DNA from: Blepharisma stoltei
Taxonomy: Eukaryota > Ciliophora > Heterotrichea > Heterotrichida > Blepharismidae
Direction: 5' to 3'
NCBI GenBank assembly: GCA_914767885.1
Contig: CAJZBQ010000058.1
Span: 248,001-312,000, forward strand
DNA: 64,000 nucleotides
Every line of letters begins with the position of its first letter. Position 1 is the first letter of the stretch. The notes beneath the pieces were generated by a model. That model saw only the letters and a program-made list of their open reading frames with translations. It had not been told where the DNA came from and made no database searches. Positions 1 through 11,131 of the stretch are shown in pieces. The translations under genes were made by a program, and so were the position numbers.

Positions 1-420
1 ATCACCAAGGTCCTTCTCGGGAGAGTGTTCCGGCTTCGACGGCTCATGGATGAGCTGCTTGCTTGTTACATGGGTTGCTTTTCCGAAAAAAACCCAAAAA
101 TGGATTTTCTGGTCGGCTATCGGCAAAAAGGAAAAACACATAGCCTGGGACGTAACTCCCAGTTTCACGCTAGGGAGTTGCCCGATTGGTCCTAACGGAC
201 TCTGCTGAGCTTCCCCTTTCCAACTCTGTGCCCTCCTTCCCCACGAGGAAAAATCCACCCCTGAGAATAGACTAGGACTAGGCTCTGAACTCCACCAGAA
301 TTGTTTACCTAGTATTGCCGTCCATCTCTAGAATGGTAAAACCTTGCCGGATATAATTAAAATATGAGTCGAGGCTGCATGGCCGGGAGGCCATGCCCAG
401 ACGAAGACGCCATATTTTAA
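1..420 (+). mobile_element. SINE-like insertion, 3' part (left end outside window)
   Basis: GC-richer non-coding block that ends with GACGCCATATTTTAATTATT just before the coding sequence of the channel gene. That tail matches the 3' tails of the other SINE-like insertions in the window. A small hairpin (GGCCGGGAGGCC region, near 380) precedes the tail. The left direct repeat cannot be seen, so its length and exact junction are unknown. The downstream exon is open only from about 425, so this is probably an IES interrupting that gene. Confidence 0.55.
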
Positions 421-424
421 TTAT

Positions 425-2578
425 TACAGTGCTCAGTCACAAGAACAGATTTCTGCTTTGCAAATTGATAGGCAGGACAGATACGTGATTTCTGGAGACC
501 TAAGAGGAAATGTCAAGATATGAAGCATATATGAAAAAGCGATAGAGACTGACTTTAATGAGCAGCATAGAGATTGTGTTACTTCTATCTATGTATGCCA
601 TGATAATGAAAACTTTTTGACGTCTTCAAGAGATAAGACCATTTATATATTTTCACTAAAATACAGGGTAGCGCTGTCATATTTGACCAGAAAACAGACT
701 ATTTTTTCTATGGCAGTTTCCGCTGATGAGATGCTTATTGCTACAGGTGAGCAGGAAATGATTTATTTTCAAGAAAACCCATTAAAGTCTACAAAGCCAA
801 GAATTGTAGGCCCACATGAAGGGCTACAGAAGTTTATTGCATATGCAAAAGAAGTGATTAGTGATTCTGGCCCAGAACATGATTCTAGTATGGACAATTT
901 CATTATTCTGCCTTATTTTTTCAATATTCTACACATATATGCTTACTATAATTTTTCTAGTTACCTTAAACAGTCTTTATTACAATCGTCAGCTCCTATG
1001 GTTCCGTCTAGAGAAGGCCATACTCCAATGACAATCACTTTACTACGTAAAACAAGATACTCAAGAGACGAAATAATTAAGGCCCTTTACCGCTTTGGAA
1101 AAAGCAGCCCTTTTATATTGCTTACACTGGAGCGTGACATATTTGTGCTGACCAAGCTAGGGCTGCCATTAGTAGAAGAACTCTATAAAGTACTATTTCA
1201 ACAAGCAAGTAGACATTCTTTGCCGAAATTTTGTGAAGACGAAGAAATGATTTTGCCGATTGTTAATTTGTCTGAGCACCCCAGAATAAAACCAGTTGAA
1301 TTTATGGACGAATCTTTGATGGGAAATAGTGGAAAGTGCATTTGCTTTATGGAAAGCTATGTAAAAATAGCTTTAACTGTAGGCAGCAAAGAAAGCATTG
1401 ATTTTTTAGAATCACTATCAAAATGCAAAAATAACGAAATTTTTAGAACTCCATTTATTAAATCAATAATTGATTATAAGTGAAGGCAAGTAGGATTTAT
1501 GATGAAAACGCTCGGTGGGATGTATTTTTTGTATTTATTAATCATGTGCTTATATACTGCATATTTCCAAGGAAACGTGTATTTTCAGTCAGCTTTATTT
1601 GTCTTTAATGTCATTTTGACTGCATTTGAAACTTTCCAACTGTGTGTGTCAGGGAGCCATTATTTTACATATGTATGGAATTATATTGATTGAACAAGAA
1701 GCATTTTGGTACTTGTTTACTTAATAAACTCCTGGTCTGATGTAGATATGGAGCTTAATTTTTCAATCTTTTCTTTAGCGACCTTTGTAAGCTGAATCAG
1801 AGGTTTTTCATTTTTCAGGATTTTCTCAAAAACAAGATATCTGACTAATATGGTTGTAGAGGTCATAAAAAGCATTACAGGGTTTTTAGTTATCATGGCA
1901 TATTCCACCTTAGCCTTTACCTTTTTATTTATGGTCCTAGCTGGTCTCCACGCTAACCCTTCATTTTTAAGCTATTTATCAGTCTCATATAACTTAATGC
2001 TCGGCGCTTTTGATGATGGGGAATATGATATAATTGAATGGACCTGCATAACCTTTGCTTTAATAGTAAACCCTGTTGTCATCCTAAATCTGCTAATATC
2101 AATTGTATCGGATGCTTTTGATAAAGTCAAAAGCGACAGTATCTCAGCTGACGCCAGAGAGCTTGTAGACATGATAATTGAAATAGAAAATTTAATGATC
2201 ACAAGGAGAGGAAGGAATGAAAAAAAGTTTTTGGGCTCGGCTAATTGTTTTAAAAAAAAAGCAAGTTTTTTTTGAAAATTTAAATTATTTAATGGGGTGA
2301 AAATACACGAAAATACTGCCCTACGATATTTTCAGGATAGCCCAAAGTTTTTCCAAGTCTGCAAAGAGTATGAAAAAGATGAAGAAGATGAGTGGGAAGG
2401 CAAAATCCGAGAAATGCAGAAATATATTGAAGAAATTATAGAAAATAATGAAAAAGACAGAGAAAAGATTATTAAACTAATCAAAATGCAGGAAAGAGAA
2501 GCCAACGAGCAATCAACAAAACTAGATATAGTGGTTCACAGAATGAAAAAAATTTGTGAAGCAGAAAAAATTATTTAA
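425..2578 (+). CDS. WD40-repeat/TRP-like ion channel (5' partial)
   Basis: Reads continuously to TAA at 2576-2578 if TGA is Trp (for example at 521, 1481 and 1691). The N-terminal part contains WD40-like repeats (VISGDLRGNVKIW, FLTSSRDKTIYIF). The C-terminal half has several hydrophobic segments, including KTLGGMYFLYLLIM, SITGFLVIMAYSTLAFTF and a pore-region/S6-like helix ending VVILNLLISIVSDAFDKV, followed by a charged coiled coil. The S6 motif NLLISIVSDAF resembles polycystin/TRP-type ciliate 'ion transport' proteins. Predicted role: membrane cation channel with a propeller-type interaction domain. The true start lies left of the SINE-like block or outside the window. The gene is convergent with the UBE3D-like gene and the two overlap by 8 bp at their stop codons. 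Family is clear; ion selectivity is not. Confidence 0.75.
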
Positions 2579-3497
2579 TCCTTTTAGAGATCAAATAGCT
2601 AATTTTCCAGTCAAAATAGTTTCTTTTTTCTTTTGGTAGGAGCTTGTTTATATTTTCTAGCGACTCCTTGATTTTTGCTACATCCTCATCAGGGACGACA
2701 AGTCCTTTATTTTGTGTTTCTCTATATAAAATTTGATAGCCAGCTTCGAAATTTCCTCTTATAAAAATAAAGCTGTCCCATTTAAGCAGCCTAATTTCTA
2801 GATTCCCAATGACTATATCTCTATTAGCCTCATTAATTCTTTCAATTAAAGCTTCTTCTAATAGCTCGTCTATTGAAATTAAATTCGGAGAAATTTTGTG
2901 CCTGAAAAAAATATTTGAGTCTAATGCGGTATATCCTAAAATTCCGCCACAATTTTTGCATGAATAAAACCCTCTTGACTGTATTAATGAATCTTCAATA
3001 ACACTTGAGCCTTGGATATGGCAATAAAATAGCCCAATATAGCAGCTGTATATGTTTTACATATTAGGCCTTAGCTGTAAGCTTATAGGAGGCTCATGAG
3101 ATGGGTGGCAGCTTCACAGTTCGCTTACAATTTCCCAATTAGTAGACGGCAATGCCAAAGTTTTGGTGATATTATTTGCAAATTCATTATCACAATTTCT
3201 GCACCTTAAAAAGTCAATATCCATATCATATTCCACTCTATCTCTGGATTCCACCCCTATATCAGCTTCACAAGCCACCCTAATATAAATTCACCTACCT
3301 TTCTTCTCACATATACTGTCATCTGTCTGTGTAATTGGTGCTAACAATTTCACGATTATCGTAAAGTCGTTTATTCCGATATAAAGTTTTTCAGGCTCTG
3401 GGGTTAATACTACTCTTTGTTCTTCGTCATTGCTTAAGTGTATATAAAAGCTATAAGCTTTTAAATTCCTACTGAATTCACCGAAAATACTTTTCAT
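2571..3497 (-). CDS. UBE3D: UBE3D-like (HECT_2) E2-binding ubiquitin ligase
   Basis: 303 codons after removing one 15-nt intron (3046-3060). Key features: CRNCDNEF (Cys pair), then LPSTNWEIVSELWSCH, then CKNCGGILG. Spaced Cys pairs with an LPSxNW..WxCH signature are typical of the UBE3D/HECT-like E2-binding family, which acts as an E3 on E2 partners such as UBE2C. Two tryptophans are TGA. The start at 3497 (MKSIFGEF) is used because an ATG for the divergent FYVE gene begins at 3505, leaving only 7 bp between the start codons; a more internal start is possible. The stop codon overlaps the 3' end of the channel gene. Confidence 0.75.
3046..3060 (-). other. 15-nt intron
   Basis: GTAAAACATATACAG on the minus strand contains an in-frame TAA. 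Removal joins LRPN to ICYIGLFYCH and restores the UBE3D-like frame. Confidence 0.85.
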
Positions 3498-3504
3498 ATA
3501 AATA

Positions 3505-5069
3505 ATGGAACCACAGTTAGTAAAAGCAAATACTCCTAACTCTCCCTCTTTAAATTGGAAATATATCGGTAAATTTTGATTTTTTTGGGTAATTTAACAA
3601 CACTTTAAAATGTTTCAAATTTTTCTTTTCAATAGGAAAATTTTATAGGAAAATACGAATTTTTATATAACTAGTTTTGACTTAATTCAATAGAATGCAA
3701 GAATATTATTTAAATATTTTTCACACTGCATCATTAATTTCTTCATAAAATAAATTAAATCATAATATTACGTTCAATTTATTTTTTTTATTTTTAAACT
3801 TTGAGCCCTTTAAATTGGAACAGGATTTTTTGTTCCAATTTAAAGGGGAGCAAGAGCACTTCGTCAAAATCCTCAAATAATGGAGATATACCTAACAATG
3901 GCTGGAAAGATGAAAAAAATTGCGCAGTCTGCGATTCAAAATTCAGCGCTTTTGGAATGGGCAGACACTGCTGCAGATTTTGTTATAAAGCAGTTTGTTC
4001 TAAATGTTCAGAAAATAAAATAAAAGTGCCGGATAAAAGCGAAAAACAAAGAATTTGTGACAAATGTTTTGAGGAGAGGCTAAATAATCAAGATGCACAG
4101 ATGATAAGAGAAACCATTAAATTGAAAGATGACCAAATCGCAATTTTAGATAAAAGGCTAAAAGATGATACCAAAGAACTCAGAAAAGAGCATAAAGCAA
4201 GAATAAAAGAAGAAAAAAAAGCTGTGGAATTAGAAGAAAAATTTAAATCAAAAAATGAAAAAATCGAGGAAATTAGAAAAGAAGTGGGAAGAAATTTGGA
4301 AAAATTAGGGAAAAATGAAAATAAGAAGAAAAATCTGGAGGAAGAAAAGGAGAAGCTGGATATGGAAAGTGATAACTGTGACAAGCCATTGCCAGATTTG
4401 CAAAATAAGGCTGAAAATAATATGAAAGAAATAGAAAACGATAAGAAAATACTAAAAGAGCTAGAAAAAAATTTAGCTAGCTTAGAAAGTGACCAGAATT
4501 CCTTACAAAGCCAAGTAAAGCTGAAGACCGCAGCCATTGACGACTTAAGAACAGCTATCTCCAAAAGAGAAGCAGAAATAGCCCAAGTATCCAAAGAGCT
4601 AAACGAAAACCAAAACCACTGCCAAAAGCTTAAAACAAAAATAGACGAGCTTTCAGCAGAATTCAAAGAGCTAAAACTCCAAGAAGAAACCCTCCTCAAT
4701 CAAGAAGAAAACTTAGAACAAGAAGTAAAATCACAGCGAAACATTGTAAGTGAGCTGACAGAAACAATCCAAAACTTAAACTCACAAATAAATAAAACCC
4801 AAGACTCAATCAACAAAAAACAAGAAGCAGAAACTGAACTCAAAACCCAAGTCCAGGACCTCACAAAAAATAATGAATCTCTAGACGAAAAACAAAAAGA
4901 AAACGAAGACAAGCTAAAAAAACTCAACGAAGAGCACCAAAAGTCATTAGCAGACTTAGATGAAGCCAGCAGAGACCTAAGCGCACTTACTATTATGCTG
5001 AATGAAAGCAAAAAGAAGCTTGAAGAACCTGTCCCAAAGAAAAAGAAATCAGACTGCATTATATATTAA
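3505..5069 (+). CDS. FYVE-finger coiled-coil protein with C-terminal CaaX-like end
   Basis: 416 residues after removing the 314-bp IES. The start is ATG 3505 (MEPQLVKANTP) joined to KSTSSKSSNNG after excision; the longer ORF start at 3801 (MSPLNW) lies inside the transposon arm and is an artefact. FYVE domain near residues 25-90: WKDEKNCAVC, GRHCCRFCYKAVCSKC and RICDKCF, with eight Cys/His ligands. The basic R-x-C-C variant replaces the usual RHHC, so PI3P binding is likely but not certain. Residues about 95-400 form a continuous Glu/Lys/Leu coiled coil. The tail KKKKSDCIIY looks like a polybasic CaaX box, though Tyr at X is atypical. Likely an endosomal tether. Stop is 12 bp from the convergent neighbour. 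Confidence 0.8.
3538..3851. mobile_element. Family-B MITE / IES (314 bp) in the FYVE gene
   Basis: Left tip CTCTCCCTC followed by core TTTAAATTGGAA. Right end is a hairpin of two inverted cores (TTTAAATTGGAAC ... GTTCCAATTTAAA) followed by GGGGAG. Flanking triplets are TAA on the left and CAA on the right, so only AA is shared. Removing 314 bp (2 mod 3) fuses the exon with ATG 3505 to the FYVE exon in frame. Confidence 0.8.
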
Positions 5070-5081
5070 CTTATTTTACAA

Positions 5082-7802
5082 TTAATTGCCTCTAGAAGCA
5101 GCTCTTTGGCGAAAAGCTGCATTTAATTGTTTGGTCATTAAAGAGCTTTCTTTTACGAAGGAGTTTGCTAATTCTTGGTATTTTTCTGTGTCAGTGTTGT
5201 CGTCGATAAAGGTTTTGGACTGGATTTCTAAGCTTTCTTTCTTTTTTAGGCTGGGATATCGAGATTTTATTGGAGAGTTGCATGTACTTGTAGGGCGGGA
5301 TCGGAAATAAGAAGAATTGCTTCGGCCTATTGCAAGAATCTGGTTTACGTAATCTTTGACTGATCTTACAGGCGTTTTATTAACATTGAAGCTTTGGAAA
5401 GAAGGATCCTGCTGGAGCATTGGCTTGATTTTAGACTCAGCAGTAATTATTATGCTTTGCTGTCTGCTTGGAGGCTTCGATGGTGGGTTAAGGTCTCTCA
5501 CTCCCCCCCCTTTAAATTGGAACAAAATATAGGTAAAATTTCCACTTTTTTAGTAAATTAACCCCCCTTTAAATTGGAACAAAATTTAATTTTATAATAA
5601 AAAATTTTATTTATATAAATCATAATTTTTATGTAAAAAGTTTTGATATAATTTAAATGTTTCTTCTTAACTAAAATTAAAAATTTAGATATATCCTGCT
5701 CTTGTTTAAAGAATAGAGTATAAAGAGCATCTTATTTAAATAAATTTATTATCCTTAATTGTAAATTTTTCAAAAAAAAATTTAATTTTTTTAATAAAAA
5801 ATGATATTTTTTATTTAAACAGCTTTGATATAAATCAATACGAATTCTTTACAAAAATTCAAAATTTACTTATCTCTTGCTTTATTTTAAAGAATAGAGT
5901 ATAAATAACATCTTATTAAACAAAATTAGCACTTTGATTAAATAAATTTTCTAAAATTTATGTTTTTTAAATTTTTTTTATCAATAAAAATAATAATTTT
6001 TGTGTAAATAGTTTTGATACCAATTAATAGTGGCGTATTAATTAATAATAAAATTTTAGTTATATCTTGCTTTGTTTTAAAGGATAAAGAGTAAATAGCA
6101 TTTTATTAAACAAAATTTATTAATCTAATTCGATACATTTTTGAAATTTTTTTGTTTTTTAAATTTTATTAAAAAACATTTTCTTAACCCCCCTTTAAAT
6201 TGGAACAAAATTTTTAGTTCCAATTTAAAGAGGGAGTCAGTTTTTTCATTTCAAAATCTTTTCTCCTCTGCTCCTCATGTGCATTTTCTTCTAAAATATC
6301 TTTTATATTACTATCAATATGGTCCATTTGCAAATCCCACATACTTTGGTACTTCTATATATCCTTTACCTTATGCCCTTTTCCTTGCTGCTTAGTTTTT
6401 CTCCCTGATTCTTTTGGAGATGTACTTTTTTCATTTTTTGATAATTTTGTAGTTGCTTTTTTTACATAATGGCTGACTTTGTCCTGGATCACTTGTTTGG
6501 AGTGGTTTTCGTCAATGCATTCATTGACCAATAAATATTTTTCGCAGAAAAACTGTTGCAGATTTTTCATTTTTTTAGCTTCTAATGCAGGGTCAAAAAC
6601 AGGCGCATTTATGTACTCAACCATGGCTTCACTTATGTAGGGGCCTTCGACGTCAAGGGTTTTGGATACGTTGAGAAGTGTGTCAGAGTCGGTGTACTCG
6701 TAGCGGCTCTCATTATTTGCAGGATCCTTTATAGGGATATCTTGGAAAAAAGAGATGCTTTCTTGGCTTAAGTTGGATATTTTTTTGGCTTTATTTAAAA
6801 TGCTTACTCCCCCCCCTCCGTGAGTGAACAAAAAAAAATTTTGTTCACTCACGGAGGGGGCTAATTGTTTTTTTTAAAAAAATTTATATATAAATTTTAT
6901 AAAAAATGTTTTTTTCGAAATTTAAAAAAATCCTAATTCGCAAAAATTGGAAAGCAAATATTAATTCAATTTTGCAAAATTTATGTTTTAAAAAGCAATT
7001 CGTTTAAAATTAAACAGAATTAGCTCTATATTTCATTATACTAATTATCATTTATATATCAAATTTTTTTTCCATAAAAAATTTTTTCTATTAAAAAAAT
7101 TTTTGTTCACTCACGGAGGGTGGGTTTTTGGGCAAAAAATAGCGATTTTTCTAACTCCCCCCCCCTCCGTGAGTGAACAAAACCATTAGAAAAATCGCCA
7201 TTTTTTGCCCAAAAACCCACCCTCCGTGAGTGAACAAAAATTTTTTTAATAGAAAAATTTTTTATGGAAAAGAATTTTGATATATACATGATAATTAATA
7301 TAATGAAATATAGAGCTAATTCTGTTTAATTTTAAATGAATTGCTTTTTAAAACATAAATTTTATAAATTAAATTAATATTTGCTTTCAAATTTTTGCAA
7401 ATTAGGATTTTTTATATAAAATTTATATATAAATTTTTTTAAAAAAAAAAAATTAACCCCCCTCCGTGAGTGAACAAAATTTTTTTGTTCACTCACGGAG
7501 GGGGGGGAGTAATGGTTTTGTTCACTCACGGAGGGGGGGGGAGTTACAAGTTTATTGGGTTTTTCTTTTAAAGGAATTAATTTTGATTTCGACATTGTGA
7601 CAAGAAGTTTTTTGAAGCTTTTGTTCTGGTTTTCGACAGCTTTAAATAGCCTTTCCCCTCGTTTTACTCTTAAGAGTCTCTGCTCAGAGCTCTTTCTAAA
7701 TATTTTTTACAAGTAAAATTTCAAGTCAAGCTTTTTAGGGTTATTCCCAAATATAAAATCCTGGTTTCGATTCACAACAACATTTCCATCTTCATTTGTC
7801 AT
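5082..7802 (-). CDS. Hypothetical basic protein, two IESs and two introns
   Basis: Not recognised. Removing a 740-bp IES, a 739-bp IES and two 15-nt introns gives one frame of 404 codons, starting MTNEDGNVVVNRNQDF and ending RQRAASRGN. The four removals sum to a multiple of three, strong support for the model. The protein is Lys/Ser/Gln rich with no signal peptide or membrane helix. Stretches such as KESGRKTKQQGKGHK are low complexity and may be disordered. It is convergent with the FYVE gene (12 bp) and divergent from the golgin gene. Function unknown. Confidence 0.75.
5498..6236. mobile_element. Family-B MITE / IES (739 bp), TCA boundaries
   Basis: Flanked by TCA at 5498-5500 and 6237-6239. 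Left end has two direct cores (TTTAAATTGGAAC) about 60 bp apart; right end is a core-inverted-core hairpin ending GAGGGAG. Removal (739, 1 mod 3) joins KDFEMKKL to RDLNPPSK in frame on the minus strand. No TA dinucleotide is shared at the junctions. Confidence 0.85.
6355..6369 (-). other. 15-nt intron
   Basis: GTAAAGGATATATAG on the minus strand with an in-frame TAG. Removal joins KGHK to KYQSMWDLQ. Confidence 0.85.
6804..7543. mobile_element. Family-A MITE / IES (740 bp) containing a nested copy
   Basis: Flanked by TTA at 6804-6806 and 7544-7546. Cores are CTCCGTGAGTGAAC and its complement. The outer element is itself split by a second copy at 7154-7512. Removal of 740 bp (2 mod 3) joins KPNKLV to SILNKAKK in frame on the minus strand. 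Confidence 0.85.
7154..7512. mobile_element. Nested family-A MITE
   Basis: Complete copy starting TAACTCCCC and ending GGGAGTAA, inserted in the sequence TTTTTCTAATGGTTTTG that is intact in the other family-A elements. TAA is duplicated on both sides. This is insertion of a MITE into a MITE. Confidence 0.85.
7696..7710 (-). other. 15-nt intron
   Basis: GTAAAAAATATTTAG on the minus strand with in-frame stops. Removal joins LDLKFYL to KSSEQRLL. Confidence 0.8.
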
Positions 7803-8119
7803 CTAATTAATATTTATTTAACTGATTATTCTAAAAAATAATTATACTCATTTCTTCTGAGTAGCCTGGTATGGGCTGGAGATTGAAGGTTGAAACTCTC
7901 CAGTTGATTGAGCCAACTTGCTGATCAAAACTAACTGGAAAGAGGCTTGTTTGTCAACTCTATATTTGGTTTAGCCAACCAGGTTGGCCCAAATAACTGG
8001 AGAGTTTTAACCTTTAATCTCTAGCTCAGAGGAAATAGATATATATTTATTTAGAATGAATATTTATATTACTTTTTTTATAGAAATCTATCATATTTTC
8101 ACGAAAATAAGTATATAAT
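7803..8119. repeat. Intergenic palindromic element between divergent genes
   Basis: Between about 7878 and 8035 an imperfect inverted repeat pairs GAGATTGAAGGTTGAAACTC with its complement (GAGAGTTTTAACCTTTAATC). The loop contains AGTTGA/GCCAAC motifs also seen in the other palindromic elements. The rest is AT-rich; no gene seen. Confidence 0.6.
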
Positions 8120-9391
8120 ATGAGTGGGATTTTAAAGTGGGCTGAGTCAAAACTCGAAAAATTCGACTATCCCGCTACAGATGCCTTCAGCTCAGAAAAA
8201 AGCCTCGAAAACGAAAGAGAAAAACAAATCGAAGACATGCAGCAATATATCGCTAAATTAAAAGCTGATATGAGATCTATAAGAAATTTATCAAACCAGC
8301 AAGCAGAAGAATTCCAAGACAAACTTCAAGCCCAAGCTGAAACTTATAACCTCACTGTTGCAGATTTACAGCAGCAAGTAAAGCAGATGTCTGAAGAAAA
8401 CCTTTTGTTGAAAGAAAAACTCAGGGCTTCTGATAAAAAAATTATAGCCCAGCTGCGATTATTGATCGCCCTGGGCTATAATAAGGCTCAGAAACTCCCC
8501 GAGTTGGCTTTGCAACTCAAGTTGACAAACCAACTCGGGAGTTGACAAATGCCGCCTATAAAGGGTATTTGCCAACTCCCCGAGTTGGTTTGTCAATTTG
8601 AGTTGCAAAACCAACTCGGGGAGTTTCTGAGCCTCATTATAGCCCAGGGCGATCAATAATCGCTCCTGGGCTATACCAGCTTAGAAGAAAGAAATGCACA
8701 GCTTATTTCTTCTTTAGAGACTGAGCTATTGCCAGAACAAAGACCTGAGGCCACATCTGACCAATTGCAGTATGAAATCAATATAATGAAGCAGCAAGTC
8801 TCTAGCTTAAAAGGTCTTCTCAATGCTGAAAAGCTAAAAACAGAAAATGCTATAGGTGAACAAGCCCAGGAGCGAAAAATTTTTAATATTGAAAAAAATA
8901 ATTTAGAAGGAAAAATAGGAGAACTAGAAGAAGAGCTATATAAAACTAAAAGAAATATAGAAGAGCTTAAAGAGCAGCTTGAAGAAAGCAAAACAAAAGA
9001 GCCAAGCAGCAGCACAGACTCACAAAATTTGCTGGCTCTTTCTGAACATTTGCAGACAAAACAAAGGTCAATAGAAGCTCTTATAAGTGAAAAAGCGACA
9101 CTAATTTTGCAATTAGAAAATGAGAAAAAAGAAAAACACAAACTGTTGGAAGGAACCTATCAAAATCGTGTAAATAGACAGCCACTGACAAATATTGGGA
9201 TTTTTAAAGCGAGAGGAAAGCTTCATAGAGTTATAGAGTGGCTTGATGACGGCCTGCGAGAAATTGGTGACACGCTAGATGAAATTGCGTTAGCAAGGTT
9301 TGGAGTCCTTATTTATATGCTCGTGATTCATTTTTGGGGACTTTATTACATTCTAGGGCACGAAGAGAAGCCATTTTTAAGCTCAAATTAA
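8120..9391 (+). CDS. Golgin-84-like tail-anchored coiled-coil protein
   Basis: 346 residues after removing the 231-bp palindromic IES; the junction reads ASDKKITSLEERNAQ. Almost the whole protein is coiled coil. The C-terminal about 70 residues contain FKARGKLHRVIEWLDD, an ARFGVLIYMLVIHFWGLYYI membrane anchor and a short lumenal tail. This arrangement (long coiled coil, R-F-G before a single C-terminal helix) is that of golgin-84/CASP-type Golgi tethers. Without excision the protein would stop in the IES at residue about 141. Convergent with the sorting-nexin gene, 19 bp apart. Confidence 0.7.
8443..8673. mobile_element. Palindromic IES (231 bp)
   Basis: Near-perfect fold-back: TATAGCCCAG...CTGGGCTATA arms, with CTCCCCGAGTTGG and its complement further in. 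TA is shared at 8443-8444 and 8674-8675. 231 bp is a multiple of three and both flanks are in the same frame, but the palindrome contains stops. Confidence 0.85.
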
Positions 9392-9410
9392 TAATAATCA
9401 ATTAAATTTA

Positions 9411-10556
9411 TCACCCTATAACTCTATTATAAGCTTCTCTCCAGACTTCAGATATTTTTTCAGTCATTTCTTGTTTGTAAATTATCAGCTGGTTGCTTAC
9501 AGATTTTCCAAGAAATATTTTTTCCTGCTGAAATTGCTCTAAATCTTTTTTCAAGTCAGCATTTAGATCTCGCATGCTAATATTTGCATAAATTTCTGGT
9601 TTTTCAATTTTTATTTTGTTTCTTCTTTCAAGAGTTTCAAGGGCTCCTAAGGTCAATCTTCGATAGTCTTCTAAATCTTGGCCGACTAATAATTTTATTT
9701 TATCAAAAGACTCTTTTTGGACTTCAGCTATTTGATGGTGTGTTTCTGCGAGAATTTTTAATTTTTCAGCAATTTGTTCTTTCTCGACTTTTCTCATATT
9801 TTCGTATGCTTTTGAAAGAGCGATGTTGCTGTTAATTTCAGCATCTAAATTAGTCACCATTTCATTGCCTTGGCTACATAAAAGTTCTTGTTGCTGGTAG
9901 AGCCCTCTTAATTCTGTTCTCTGGGTATTAAAAAACACATCAGCTTCATCTTGTAAAATAGGCTGCTCTCCATACATATAGCTTGAAATAGTCGAAGAAA
10001 CAGAACTTTTGAAATCACTAAAAGTCCCAATCCAGCCTTTTTTCGCTAGGCTTTCTTTCATCCTAATCTGCAAATTTGCTTCATCATCTCTCATAAAGAA
10101 CAAAAACTCTTGACTTTGGCTAAGCTTAGGGTGGCCAGCAACTCGTTTGAGGAATTTTTCCAGTCCATATCTTCTCATAGTATAGAAAATTGATTCTTGA
10201 TTTGTCCAATATCCAATAATCCCTTCTTTTTCTGGGAGAGCTGTTGTAATGCAGCCTGGAAAAGTCTCTGCAAACTGGTTGCGGAGTCATACAAATTCTC
10301 GATATCTGCGGTGGACTAGGAGAGTGCCATTATGGTATATTGGAAATGTATAATAAGATTCACGGCCTTCTCTATGTTTCTGTGCTTCACCGAGTGCTAT
10401 GTCTTGATAATCTTGAATATTTGATGGAAATGATTGAGAGCGATTTGACAGATCAGACTCTAATGAGTAGCGATTTCGTGGTTTCGTGTAACTTCCAGAG
10501 CCTGGGTTAATTTTTTCCTCTTCTAAAGATTCAATATCATTAGGTGTTCTTCTCAT
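9411..10556 (-). CDS. PX-BAR sorting nexin
   Basis: 381 residues, one uninterrupted frame once TGA in YREFVWLRNQF is read as Trp. PX domain at about residues 45-155 with the phosphoinositide-contact motif HRRYREFVWLR and a following Pro-Glu-Lys region. The C-terminal about 220 residues are helical and heptad-rich, as expected for a BAR domain (MRKVEKEQIAEKLKILAETH). Predicted role: endosomal membrane tubulation and retrograde sorting on PI3P membranes. Subtype (SNX1/2 or SNX7/30-like) cannot be settled here. Start MRRTPNDIE is the only upstream ATG in frame. Confidence 0.8.
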
Positions 10557-11131
10557 TTTTGTTTATAGAAAGCAATATTTAGCCCTATATATTTGAGGAA
10601 GATTAAATTAGTTTGAAGATTTATAATTAAATTCAAATATTTTATAGTATTTTATATTAATTTTCTAATTCTTTCTTGGTGATTAATTTGAACAAAATTT
10701 TATTTTTTATAGGAAAAATAAATTATGTAAATATCTTTAATAGGCAATTTAATCTAGCAAAAGTCGAAAATAATCTATAACTTTTCTATTTCAAAGGAGG
10801 GAAGAAAAATGATATTTAAGTAAAGTTAACAATAAATCGATAAATTACTTTTTTTTAGAAAAAATTCAATATAAGTTTTAATCTCTTTAAACTTTAACAG
10901 ATTTCTTGGTCTCAATTTAAAAGGGCAGTAAGATAAACATATTTTTATAAGCTTTAGAAAATCAAACTTATTTTAACTGAAGCATTATCATTTAATGCCA
11001 TACACTATATTATTGAATTTTCCATTCCATAAGATTTTTTTTAAATTCAAACAAATAACGAATAAATCAATTATATTCCGCTCTCTTCACCTCGCATTCT
11101 AAATTAACTATTTCTCTCTAAATAAAGATAA
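10557..11131. other. AT-rich intergenic region with decayed family-B MITE traces
   Basis: No gene seen. Traces of family-B core occur at about 10685 (TTTGAACAAAATTTT) and 10907 (CTCAATTTAAAAGGG followed by AGTAAG), suggesting an old degraded element upstream of the Rab gene. Confidence 0.4.

Noticed and set aside
3801-3850. Possible start MSPLNWNRIF for the FYVE protein
   Set aside because: These codons are the hairpin end of a family-B MITE; the real start at 3505 joins in frame after excision.
4088-5059. Long Ser/Phe-rich minus-strand frames opposite the FYVE coiled coil
   Set aside because: Antisense shadows of a Glu/Lys-rich coiled coil.
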